A stretch of DNA of 43,434 nucleotides. Origin: Pseudobutyrivibrio sp. (GTDB lineage Bacteria; Bacillota; Clostridia; Lachnospirales; Lachnospiraceae). The position numbers and the translations under genes were made by a program. The notes under the pieces were generated by a model. It saw nothing but the letters and a program-made list of their open reading frames with translations, was not told the origin of the DNA and searched no databases. This document shows, piece after piece, positions 1-6,877 of this stretch (position 1 is its first letter; the number at the start of each line of letters is the position of its first letter). Where the stretch lies: the NCBI GenBank assembly GCA_024684955.1, contig JAIKWH010000072.1:1-43434 (forward strand), written 5' to 3'.

Positions 1-63
1 TGCATCTCTGATTGCATCCCCCGCCTTCCAGTCTCGTCTTATTTCATCGCTAATTTTTGACAT
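1..63 (-). CDS. 5' end of an unidentified protein-coding gene (partial)
   Basis: Reading the minus strand from position 63 gives an ATG followed by 20 open codons, beginning MSKISDEIRRDWKAGDAIRD, and running off the window edge. A GGGGGGA purine run lies a few bases upstream of the ATG, at a good ribosome binding distance. The visible residues are charged and predict a soluble helical start with no signal peptide. That is too little to name a family. An imperfect inverted repeat (AAAATGT, 5-base gap, ACATTTT) sits at 110-128, upstream of this start, and could be its operator. Confidence 0.55.
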   Translation of the reverse strand, partial: MSKISDEIRRDWKAGDAIRDA

Positions 64-109
64 CGTATCCCCCCTTCACTCACTACCTCAATATTATCAT
101 AACCAACTT

Positions 110-128
110 AAAATGTGACTTACATTTT
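110..128. promoter_or_regulatory. Inverted repeat upstream of the partial gene, possible operator
   Basis: AAAATGT and ACATTTT are perfect 7-base arms separated by GACTT. The repeat is 47 bases upstream of the partial minus-strand gene start, where a repressor site would be expected. No T tract follows, so it is not a terminator. The bound protein is unknown. Confidence 0.3.
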
Positions 129-152
129 CGTGCTCCACCAAAGTATTCCCAT

Positions 153-749
153 GCCCCACAGCAATTCTCAGCCTAAAGCCCCCTCCGAAGGGCTGGGCCC
201 CAAGTTTTCCTGACAATTGCAGGAAAATTCAAGTTTTTCTTATTGCCCCTAGGGAGCATCACATACCTGTCTTTTAACTGGTTTTACAATTCAAAAAAAT
301 GTGTGACTGACACAGACACTTATTTGTTTACAAATCTTGCAGGTCCTTTAGGGATAGTTGCTTTACCTCTCCGTTCAATAAGAAATGCGACAAAGTGAAT
401 TTGTGGGACCCAGGCGCCGCACTTTATGCGACGTCCTGTCGCTGTCGTGCTCTCGCCGACGTCCTGTCGGCTCACGCCTGCGTCCTCACAAATTCCCTTT
501 TGCATTTCTAATTTCACTACGAATCATAAAGCAACTATCTCCTAAAGGCCCCTGCAAGATATCAATTAAGTTTATGAGTGTCTGTGTCAGACACACTTTT
601 TTGAAGAATTGTAAAGAATTTAAAAGACAGGTATCAATAAGGATGCGAGTCTGGGGCAATTAGAAAAACTTAGAATTTTAGCTGCAGTCAGAAAACTTGG
701 GCCCATGGCCTTGGAGAGGCTTTTAGAATAAAACCCCCTGCTGTGGGGC
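153..749. repeat. Large (~600 bp) imperfect palindromic repeat element, copy 1
   Basis: The two halves are reverse complements of each other around a centre near 450. Paired landmarks are: GCCCCACAGCA at 153-163 with its complement at 739-749; GGGCCC...AAGTTTTC near 195-209 with GAAAACTTGGGCCC at 691-704; the GATAGTTGCTTT block near 352 with AAAGCAACTATC near 530; and AATTTGTG...CAGGCG near 399 with its complement near 476. The GC-rich centre holds two direct copies of CGACGTCCTGTCG. A short perfect hairpin, GTGTCTG-tgt-CAGACAC, at 578-594 is followed by a T run. Open frames inside it are read through the repeat and are not credible genes. A transcript of this region could fold into one long imperfect duplex. 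No transposase gene lies nearby, so a MITE-like or other non-autonomous family is inferred. A second copy lies at the other end of the window. Confidence 0.85.
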
Positions 750-763
750 CGGCGGGCGGGGTT

Positions 764-792
764 AAAAAAAGAGGATAGCCTTTGCTATCCTC
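764..792 (-). terminator. Intrinsic terminator of the fprA-like gene
   Basis: GAGGATAGC (771-779) pairs perfectly with GCTATCCTC (784-792) around a 4-base loop. On the minus strand the hairpin is followed by seven T residues (764-770). It lies immediately downstream of the flavodiiron protein stop codon. Confidence 0.9.
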
Positions 793-802
793 CTTTTGGG
801 GT

Positions 803-1957
803 CTATTTGCTGAGGGCCTGGACTAGGTCTGCTAGGGCGGCCTCAGAGGTTGGGTCCAGTGTGGACTTTACGGTTACCACTGGGTCTATGAATTCTATGG
901 ATTTCATTGGTTCGAAGAGGGCTCGCATGGTTTTGGCTGCCATTGGACCCCAGGTGCCGTTTTCTATGAAGGCGATTTTGCGGTTTTGGAAGGCCTTGGC
1001 TCTCAGGTGGTTGATGAAATCTTCCATTGGGAGGAAGACGCCACCGTCGTAGGTTGAGGCTGCGCAAACCATTGTGTCGTAGTAGAAGGCTTTGGCAACG
1101 GCCTCTGAGAGGCTGCCACGGGTCAGGTCGTAGAATTCTGCTTTGATGCCTTTGTCGGTGAGGGTCTGGCAGAGGTCTGCGGCTATCTTTTTTGTGTTGC
1201 CGTGGATTGAAGCGCAGGCAATAAAGACTCCCTTTTCCTCTGGGGTGTATGTAGACCATTTGTGGTATAGGTCTAGGTATGGGGTCAGGTCTCCTGTGAG
1301 GACTGGACCATGTAGAGGGCATATGGTTTTGACTTCTACGCTGGATAGTTTTTTCAGGAGGGCCTGAACGGATGGGCCGTACTTTCCAACGATGTTGAGG
1401 TAGTAGCGGCGGGCCTCGTCAGCCCAAGGTTCCTCGGTGTCTAGGCTTCCGAATTTTCCAAAGCCGTCGGCAGAGAAAATAATCTTTTCTGTGGACTCGT
1501 ATTCTACCATAACCTCTGGCCAGTGAACCATTGGGGCCATGAGGAAGGTGAGGCTGTGAGAGCCCAGGTCTAACTGGTCCCCTTCTTTGACTACTAACTG
1601 GTTTTTGACCAGGCTGATATCGATGAATTGTCCTAGCATGGTAAAGGTTTTTGTGTTGCCTACCAAAGTGATGCTAGGGAATTTTGACAAAAGGTCTTTG
1701 ATAGAACCAGAGTGGTCAGGCTCCATGTGAGAGACCACAAGGTAGTCAGGAGTTTTGCCGGCAAGTACTGAATCTAAATTGCTGAGCCACTGGGTGGTTG
1801 CCCTTGGATCTACTGAGTCCATGATGGCAATTTTCTCATCCATAATCACATAGGAATTGTAAGAAACTCCATTAGGGATAGGATACTGGCTTTCGAATAA
1901 ATCTAATGTTTTATCATTTACACCTACAAATTTGATTGAATCTGAAATGGTAATCAT
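803..1957 (-). CDS. fprA: Class A flavodiiron protein (A-type flavoprotein, FprA-like)
   Basis: This cytoplasmic enzyme reduces O2 and/or NO to harmless products, using electrons from rubredoxin or coenzyme F420-type donors, and protects anaerobes. The protein has 384 residues, the usual size of a two-domain class A protein. The N-terminal metallo-beta-lactamase-like half carries the diiron ligands: H77, E79 and D81 in the HMEPDHSG segment, then HWPE, ADGFG and PLHGP motifs. The C-terminal flavodoxin domain begins at IACASIHGNTKK and binds FMN. No fused rubredoxin or NAD(P)H-oxidoreductase domain is present. The start at 1957 is chosen because AAAGGAGG lies just upstream; an in-frame ATG at 2017 lacks such a site. 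A TATAAT at 1986-1991 on the minus strand is a likely -10 box with a poor -35. The gene is divergent from mntP. Substrate preference (O2 or NO) cannot be read from the sequence. Confidence 0.93.
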   Translation of the reverse strand: MITISDSIKFVGVNDKTLDLFESQYPIPNGVSYNSYVIMDEKIAIMDSVDPRATTQWLSNLDSVLAGKTPDYLVVSHMEPDHSGSIKDLLSKFPSITLVGNTKTFTMLGQFIDISLVKNQLVVKEGDQLDLGSHSLTFLMAPMVHWPEVMVEYESTEKIIFSADGFGKFGSLDTEEPWADEARRYYLNIVGKYGPSVQALLKKLSSVEVKTICPLHGPVLTGDLTPYLDLYHKWSTYTPEEKGVFIACASIHGNTKKIAADLCQTLTDKGIKAEFYDLTRGSLSEAVAKAFYYDTMVCAASTYDGGVFLPMEDFINHLRAKAFQNRKIAFIENGTWGPMAAKTMRALFEPMKSIEFIDPVVTVKSTLDPTSEAALADLVQALSK

Positions 1958-2016
1958 ATTTATCCTCCTTTGTTGAGTTAAATTTATTATAAACTTTTTT
2001 ATAGGAATTTTCCCCA

Positions 2017-2046
2017 TTGACTTTGTGTATACTTGTAGGGTAAACT
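2017..2046 (+). promoter_or_regulatory. Sigma-A-type promoter of the mntP riboswitch transcript
   Basis: TTGACT at 2017-2022 and TAAACT at 2041-2046 are separated by 18 bases. Transcription would start near 2053, at the 5' edge of the manganese riboswitch. Confidence 0.5.
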
Positions 2047-2053
2047 TTTTAAA

Positions 2054-2178
2054 GTACTTCGTGAGGGAGTAGCTAGCGTGTAAACGTTGTTTGTCAACAG
2101 ACTCGGTACATTACCTGGCAAACATTAAATAGTGAGACTCACGTGTGCCTTCCTTGGGCGCACGTGAGTCTTTTTTTG
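2054..2178 (+). promoter_or_regulatory. yybP-ykoY family manganese riboswitch with terminator platform
   Basis: The leader contains the family's hallmark box GGGAGTAGC (2065-2073), a GTCAACAGACTCGGTA segment, a CCTGGC segment and a GTGAGACTC 3' box. All are in the order known for yybP-ykoY aptamers, and the downstream gene is the classic target mntP. The 3' aptamer box is reused as the left arm of the terminator stem GACTCACGTG (2136-2145) with CACGTGAGTC (2161-2170), followed by TTTTTTT. Mn2+ binding would therefore stabilise the aptamer, block the terminator and switch on the exporter. Assignment rests on motif recognition and context, without a covariance-model score. Confidence 0.87.
2135..2177 (+). 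terminator. Riboswitch-controlled intrinsic terminator before mntP
   Basis: An 11-base perfect stem (AGACTCACGTG with CACGTGAGTCT) encloses a 15-base loop and runs into seven T residues. The left arm overlaps the riboswitch 3' box, which makes it a conditional terminator. Confidence 0.9.
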
Positions 2179-2198
2179 TAAAAAGGAGTAATTGAATA

Positions 2199-2786
2199 AT
2201 GGGAATCGTGGAAATTTTCCTAATTGGAGTTGGCTTATCCATGGATGCTTTTGCGGTGGCAATTTGCAAGGGCCTTGGCATGACCCGGATTAACAAAAAG
2301 CAACTCTTTGTAATCGCGGCATTCTTTGGAGGTTTTCAGGCACTTATGCCTTTGCTTGGTTTTCTTTTGGGCTCAACTTTTGCTGAAAAGATAATAGCAA
2401 TTGACCATTGGGTAGCCTTCATACTTTTGGCATATATTGGATGTAAAATGATTGCTGATGCTATTAAGGAGTGGAATGAGGAGGATGTGGTAGTAGAAAT
2501 GGATTCTCCTATGGATATCAAGGAGGTTTTCCTACTTGCCATAGCTACCAGTATCGATGCACTGGCTTGTGGCATTACCTTCGCTTTTGAGAGAGACTTT
2601 AATATTATCAGGGCAATATTAATTATTGGAATCACAACCTTTGCTATATCGGCAGGAGGGGTTTATGTAGGCAATATATTTGGAGACAGATACAAGGCCA
2701 AGGCCCAACTGGTAGGCGGCTTAATACTTGTGTTTATGGGGGTGAAAATTCTTTTAGAGCACACCCTGGGAATCAAAATATTTTAA
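2199..2786 (+). CDS. mntP: Manganese efflux pump MntP
   Basis: This inner-membrane exporter removes excess Mn2+. The 195 residues form six hydrophobic segments in two repeated halves, matching the MntP/DUF204 fold and length. Each half has a conserved acidic signature: GLSMDAFAVAICKG near residues 12-25 and ATSIDALACGITFAFE near 112-127. Both contain the Asp that MntP needs for transport. AAAAGGAG lies upstream of the ATG. The yybP-ykoY riboswitch in front gives direct support for Mn2+ as the substrate. A cation antiporter gene follows 16 bases downstream and is probably co-transcribed. Confidence 0.95.
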   Translation: MGIVEIFLIGVGLSMDAFAVAICKGLGMTRINKKQLFVIAAFFGGFQALMPLLGFLLGSTFAEKIIAIDHWVAFILLAYIGCKMIADAIKEWNEEDVVVEMDSPMDIKEVFLLAIATSIDALACGITFAFERDFNIIRAILIIGITTFAISAGGVYVGNIFGDRYKAKAQLVGGLILVFMGVKILLEHTLGIKIF

Positions 2787-2802
2787 CTAAAAGGAGTTAG
2801 AC

Positions 2803-3786
2803 ATGGAAGCATTTATATCCACTATACCTGGAGCCCTTATTTTTCTATTGATAGGATTCGTTCTCTTGATTAAGGGCGCAGACTTTTTCGTAGAGGGAGC
2901 ATCAGCTGTTGCAAAGAAATTGCATGTGCCAGCCCTTATTATTGGTATGACCATTGTTGCTATGGGCACATCCCTTCCAGAACTTTCAGTTTCTGTTACA
3001 GCATCTTTACAAAACGCTAATCAGCTGGCAATTGGAAATGTAATTGGGTCAAACATTTTCAACCTGATGGTTGTCCTTGGTTCATGCGCATTATTTTCGG
3101 TGCTTGAAGTTGGAGAAACTACAATTAAGAAGGATTTTCCATTCTCGGTAATCTGTACCATAGCCTTGATTGTTATGGGATTAATTGGAGGCCAGGTGGG
3201 ACATGTAGACGGCCTTATTCTTCTTATTGCTTTTATTATCTTTATTGTTTCTATGGTTAGGGCTGGAATCAAATCCAGAAATTTAGTTTCCATGGAGACA
3301 TTAGATGAAAATGACATTGTAGATATTCCTATGTGGAAATGTATTGTCTATATTATTGGTGGGGCCCTTGCCATCAAATTTGGTGGTGACTGGGTAGTAG
3401 AGTCATGTACCACTCTGGCCCTAAAATTTGGTATGTCAGAGACCTTGGTAGGACTGACAATTGTTGCTCTTGGCACATCCCTTCCAGAGCTTGTCACATC
3501 AATTGCCGCAGCCAGAAAGAACGAACTTGATATGGCCATTGGAAATGTTGTGGGTTCAAACGTTTTCAATATCCTAATGATTTTAGGTGTGGCTGGTACA
3601 ATTTCTCCAATGACATACAAGACAGTGAATGTAATTGATGCTCTGATTTTGGTTGTTTTCTCAGCCTTGGTTTGGATTTTCTGCTACAGGAAAAAGCAAC
3701 TGAAGAGGTTTGATGGAATCATAATGTTGTTGTGTTACGTGGCATACCTTGCCTACATCATAATCAGAGATGGCGGGATAGTTTAG
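2803..3786 (+). CDS. Calcium/sodium antiporter, CaCA family (YrbG-like)
   Basis: This membrane protein exchanges Ca2+ (or another divalent cation) for Na+ or H+. Its 327 residues carry two homologous halves. Each has the alpha-repeat signature of the family: GTSLPELSVSVTA with GNVIGSNIFNL in the first half, and GTSLPELVTSIAA with GNVVGSNVFNIL in the second. About ten hydrophobic segments are visible. The start follows AAAGGAG closely. The gene is 16 bases behind mntP and shares its terminator at 3815, so it is probably also under the manganese riboswitch. That raises the possibility that it helps with Mn2+ or Ca2+ balance. The family is clear; the ion is inferred. Confidence 0.9.
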   Translation: MEAFISTIPGALIFLLIGFVLLIKGADFFVEGASAVAKKLHVPALIIGMTIVAMGTSLPELSVSVTASLQNANQLAIGNVIGSNIFNLMVVLGSCALFSVLEVGETTIKKDFPFSVICTIALIVMGLIGGQVGHVDGLILLIAFIIFIVSMVRAGIKSRNLVSMETLDENDIVDIPMWKCIVYIIGGALAIKFGGDWVVESCTTLALKFGMSETLVGLTIVALGTSLPELVTSIAAARKNELDMAIGNVVGSNVFNILMILGVAGTISPMTYKTVNVIDALILVVFSALVWIFCYRKKQLKRFDGIIMLLCYVAYLAYIIIRDGGIV

Positions 3787-3814
3787 ATTTTTGATAATCG
3801 TAAATTAGGCGAAG

Positions 3815-3850
3815 AGCCCTGCTTACTAATATTTAGTAAGTAGGGCTTTT
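3815..3850 (+). terminator. Intrinsic terminator after the mntP-antiporter operon
   Basis: AGCCCTGCTTACTAA (3815-3829) pairs with TTAGTAAGTAGGGCT (3833-3847) around a 3-base loop with one mismatch, followed by TTTT. Confidence 0.88.
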
Positions 3851-3868
3851 ATATTACCCAAAAAATAC

Positions 3869-3892
3869 TTAAAGAAATTTAACTCAAATTTA
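3869..3892. repeat. Direct repeat copy A flanking the fatty acid synthesis promoter
   Basis: A 24-base element starting TTAAAGAAATTTAACTCAAA recurs almost unchanged at 3963-3986, with one gap in each copy. The two copies lie on either side of the promoter at 3920. This arrangement suits a repressor that binds both copies, for example the MarR-family protein encoded at 13150. The binding protein is inferred. Confidence 0.45.
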
Positions 3893-3919
3893 ATAATCAA
3901 AATATTTTAATTAAAATTA

Positions 3920-3947
3920 TTGACATTAATTCCAAATTGGATAAGAT
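3920..3947 (+). promoter_or_regulatory. Sigma-A-type promoter of the fatty acid synthesis operon
   Basis: TTGACA at 3920-3925 and TAAGAT at 3942-3947 are separated by 16 bases. No other promoter-like pair is obvious between the upstream terminator and acpP. Expected transcription start is near 3954, leaving a leader of about 55 bases. Confidence 0.65.
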
Positions 3948-3962
3948 GGTCTTGTTGGATAG

Positions 3963-3986
3963 TTAAAGAAATTTTAACTAAATTTA
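3963..3986. promoter_or_regulatory. Direct repeat copy B with inverted-repeat core, candidate operator
   Basis: This copy of the repeat seen at 3869 begins TTAAAGAAATTTTAAC. It holds the inverted repeat GTTAAA-gaaat-TTTAAC (3962-3978) just downstream of the expected transcription start of the operon. That is the position of a repressor roadblock site. The half-sites are AT rich, so a chance match is possible. Confidence 0.45.
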
Positions 3987-4008
3987 TTTTAACAAAAGGA
4001 GAATTATT

Positions 4009-4233
4009 ATGTTTGAGACAGTTAAGGAAATTATCATTGATACACTTAGTTGCGCAGCAGAAAAGGTAACAATGGAGGCAAATCTTTTTGATGACCTTGG
4101 AGCAGATTCGCTAGATGCTGTGGAACTTTCTCTTGCAGTTGAGGAAAAGACAGGTATCACAATCGATGAGGATGCAATGGCTGAGATGAAGACAGTAGCT
4201 GATATTGTCAACTACCTTGAGGAACACAAATAA
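4009..4233 (+). CDS. acpP: Acyl carrier protein
   Basis: This small acidic protein carries growing acyl chains on a phosphopantetheine arm. It is 74 residues long, the normal length. The attachment site S34 sits in the GADSLDAVEL motif at the start of helix 2. AAAAGGAG precedes the ATG at good distance. It is the first gene of the operon, ahead of the acetyl-CoA carboxylase subunits. In many Firmicutes operons acpP instead follows fabH. Confidence 0.96.
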   Translation: MFETVKEIIIDTLSCAAEKVTMEANLFDDLGADSLDAVELSLAVEEKTGITIDEDAMAEMKTVADIVNYLEEHK

Positions 4234-4235
4234 TC

Positions 4236-4679
4236 ATGGATATCCAAGAGATTAAGGATTTGCTGAGGGTCTTTGATGACAGCGATAGCGTATTTCTAGA
4301 AGTGGAATCCGGGGATACAAAAATCAAGGTCAAGAAGGCCAGTGCAGTGGAGTGCACAAGTCAGCTTATGGTTCCCGCTGCCATGGCAGAGACCAAGGCC
4401 GTAAAAAATGAGGACAATCAGGATTCTGCCCCTTCTACTGAGGAGGGAGAATTGGTGAAGGCACCCCTGGTTGGAGTGTTTTATGCAGCTCCTTCTCCAG
4501 AGGAGGTCTCATATGTCCAGGTAGGGGACAGGGTAAAGGAGGGACAAACCCTTTGCCTTATTGAGGCCATGAAAATGATGAGCGAAATCACAGCACCAAG
4601 GGATGGAGTCATCAAAGAGATTTTTGTAAAGAATCAGGACATGGTTGAATTCGACCAGGCTCTATTTCGCATAGGATAG
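4236..4679 (+). CDS. accB: Biotin carboxyl carrier protein of acetyl-CoA carboxylase
   Basis: This subunit carries carboxybiotin between the biotin carboxylase and carboxyltransferase sites. At 147 residues it has a short N-terminal helical domain, an Ala/Pro/Glu-containing linker near residues 45-70, and a C-terminal biotinyl domain. The biotinylated lysine is K113 in EAMKM. The thumb-type insertion before the motif is recognisable. The gene starts two bases after the acpP stop, so the two are translated together. Confidence 0.95.
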   Translation: MDIQEIKDLLRVFDDSDSVFLEVESGDTKIKVKKASAVECTSQLMVPAAMAETKAVKNEDNQDSAPSTEEGELVKAPLVGVFYAAPSPEEVSYVQVGDRVKEGQTLCLIEAMKMMSEITAPRDGVIKEIFVKNQDMVEFDQALFRIG

Positions 4680-4690
4680 GTTGGGAGCAT

Positions 4691-6076
4691 ATGTTTAAAA
4701 GAATACTTATCGCCAACCGAGGCGAGATAGCAGTGAGAATTATCAGGGCTTGTATGGAGATGAACATTGAGTCGGTGGCGGTTTATTCCACCGCTGACAA
4801 GGAATGCCTCCACGTAAAATTGGCTACAAAAAGTGTATGCATAGGACCAGCCAGGGCCCAGGACTCTTACCTGAATATGGATGCCATAATTTCTGCGGCA
4901 AAGGTGACGGGTTGTGATGCCCTGCATCCAGGATTTGGATTTCTCTCTGAAAACCCTGATTTTGTTAGAAAGTGCCAGGAGGCAGGCATTACATTTATAG
5001 GACCTAGCCCAGAGGCCATGGAGGCCCTGGGCAACAAGGCCACTGCCAGAAAGATTATGAAAAAGGCTGGAGTGCCAGTGGTGCCAGGATCTGATGGCCC
5101 GGTATCAGACTATAAAGAGTTGGAAAAGATTGCAAAAAAGGTGGGCTATCCAGTGCTCATAAAGGCCAGCGCCGGTGGTGGAGGCCGAGGTATGAGGCGG
5201 GTATATGAGCCATCTGATTTGCAAAAATTATACGAGGAAGCCAAGGCGGAGACCATAGCCAATTTTAATGATGACGAGATGTATCTGGAAAAACTGATTG
5301 TCAATCCTAGACACATCGAGTTTCAAATACTAGCAGATGAAAAAGGAAATGTTATTCATCTGGGGGAGCGCGACTGCTCAATTCAACGCAAGAATCAAAA
5401 GTTGATTGAGGAAAGTCCATGTATGTATATAAAAAACGACTTGAGAAATGCCATGGGCAAGGCGGCAGTGCAGGCAGCAAAGGCAGCGGGATACACCAAT
5501 GCCGGCACAGTTGAATTTGTAGTGGATGAAAAGGGTCATTATTACTTTATAGAAATGAACACCAGAATCCAGGTGGAGCACGGTGTGACAGAGGCCGTTA
5601 CAGGCATAGATTTGATTAAAGAGCAAATAAGAATTGCCTTTCACGAGCCCCTAAAACTCAAGCAAAAAGATGTAAATATCAAGGGTCATGCCATTGAATG
5701 TAGAATCAATGCCGAGGACCCAGCCAAAGGATTCATGCCAAACAGCGGCAAGATAGGATTTTTGAATGTGCCTGGAGGCCCAGGGGTGAGAGTTGATACC
5801 CTCCTATACAACGGCTATGAGACTAGCCCATTTTACGACTCTATGATGGCAAAAATTATTGTCCACGCACCTAGCAGGCTGGAGGCAATCAGGCGTATGC
5901 GCCGTGCCCTTTTAGAACTTACCACAGAGGGCATTACCACAAATGGAGACTTTGATTATCTCCTTTTGCACCACCCGGATTTTGTAAAGGGTAATTACAA
6001 TGTCAGCTTTATAGAAAAGCATATGGAAGAGATTCTAAAGTGGGATCAAGCGGCGGCAGATATTGAGGAATTGTAA
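4691..6076 (+). CDS. accC: Biotin carboxylase subunit of acetyl-CoA carboxylase
   Basis: This enzyme carboxylates biotin on AccB using ATP and bicarbonate. The 461 residues show the family layout: N-terminal domain MFKRILIANRGEIAVRIIRA, an ATP-grasp domain with the glycine-rich loop KASAGGGGRGMR, the catalytic region with EMNTRIQVEHGVTEAVTG, and the C-terminal biotin carboxylase domain. Length is normal (about 450). It starts 12 bases after accB and its stop overlaps the accD start (TAATG). It is an acetyl-CoA enzyme rather than pyruvate carboxylase because it is stand-alone and lies among acc and fab genes. Confidence 0.96.
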   Translation: MFKRILIANRGEIAVRIIRACMEMNIESVAVYSTADKECLHVKLATKSVCIGPARAQDSYLNMDAIISAAKVTGCDALHPGFGFLSENPDFVRKCQEAGITFIGPSPEAMEALGNKATARKIMKKAGVPVVPGSDGPVSDYKELEKIAKKVGYPVLIKASAGGGGRGMRRVYEPSDLQKLYEEAKAETIANFNDDEMYLEKLIVNPRHIEFQILADEKGNVIHLGERDCSIQRKNQKLIEESPCMYIKNDLRNAMGKAAVQAAKAAGYTNAGTVEFVVDEKGHYYFIEMNTRIQVEHGVTEAVTGIDLIKEQIRIAFHEPLKLKQKDVNIKGHAIECRINAEDPAKGFMPNSGKIGFLNVPGGPGVRVDTLLYNGYETSPFYDSMMAKIIVHAPSRLEAIRRMRRALLELTTEGITTNGDFDYLLLHHPDFVKGNYNVSFIEKHMEEILKWDQAAADIEEL

Positions 6077-6867
6077 TGGTAAATGTTGTTGACCAGAGAA
6101 AAAGCAAATTTGAACGCTACAAGGGGCTGAGGGAATCCATAGGAGAGACTCCTGGTGCTGTCATAAAAACTGTTGATGAGTACAGTTCCTGGGACAGAAT
6201 AGTGGATGTGGCAGACCAGGGCTCATATCAGGAATTTGACTTTGTCTTTCCAGAGACGGACCCTCTTGATTTCCCCGGATATGTGGAGAAAAAAGAAAAA
6301 ATGCGAGAAAGCCTGGGGGTCAGGGACGCAATCACAGCAGGATCCTGCACCATAGATGGCAGGCCGGTGACCCTGGCTGTTATGAATAAAAAATTCATGA
6401 TGGCATCCATGGGAATGGAAGTGGGGGAAGTAGTCTGTCAGGCTGCAGAATATGCTGCTAATAATCATACCCCTCTTATCATTTTTACAGCCTCAGGTGG
6501 GGCCAGAATGCAGGAGGGAATTCTCGCCCTAATGCAGATGGCAAAAACCAGCGCAGCCATCCAAAGGTACAAGGATGGAGGCGGCCTATACATTACAGTT
6601 TTGACCCACCCTACAACAGGGGGAGTCAGCGCTAGTTTTGCGACCTTGGGAGACATTACCCTGGCTGAGCCAAAGGCTTTGATTGGCTTTGCAGGGCCTA
6701 GGGTTATTGAGCAAACCATTGGAGCAAAACTGCCTTTGGGATTTCAGAGGGCAGAATTTTTGGAGGAGCATGGCTTTGTGGACGCCATTGTCCCTAGGGA
6801 GGAAATGAGAGAAAAACTCTCTCAGATTTTGAGACTCCACCCTATTAATTCATTTAGCAGTATTTAG
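6076..6867 (+). CDS. accD: Acetyl-CoA carboxylase carboxyltransferase beta subunit, lacking the zinc ribbon
   Basis: With AccA this subunit moves the carboxyl group from biotin to acetyl-CoA to make malonyl-CoA. It has 263 residues, and the crotonase-like core is complete, including FTASGGARMQEG, THPTTGGVSASFA and GFAGPRVIEQT. Typical AccD proteins are about 280-305 residues and begin with a four-cysteine zinc ribbon. Here the first 90 residues contain no cysteine at all, so that domain is absent. The start overlaps the accC stop (TAATG), and nothing upstream could encode the missing domain because accC occupies it. The function call is secure from the core and the operon; the effect of losing the zinc ribbon is unknown. 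Confidence 0.93.
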   Translation: MVNVVDQRKSKFERYKGLRESIGETPGAVIKTVDEYSSWDRIVDVADQGSYQEFDFVFPETDPLDFPGYVEKKEKMRESLGVRDAITAGSCTIDGRPVTLAVMNKKFMMASMGMEVGEVVCQAAEYAANNHTPLIIFTASGGARMQEGILALMQMAKTSAAIQRYKDGGGLYITVLTHPTTGGVSASFATLGDITLAEPKALIGFAGPRVIEQTIGAKLPLGFQRAEFLEEHGFVDAIVPREEMREKLSQILRLHPINSFSSI

Positions 6868-6877
6868 GGAGAAAACA

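Noticed and set aside
320-663. Open frames on both strands at 320-517 (minus) and 385-663 (plus)
   Set aside because: They lie inside the palindromic repeat, lack ribosome binding sites, and look alike on both strands because the DNA is self-complementary. Low complexity Arg-rich translations also argue against coding.
843-1322. 159-codon minus-strand frame inside the flavodiiron protein gene
   Set aside because: It is a shadow of the real gene in another frame, rich in Pro, Arg and His as such shadows are.
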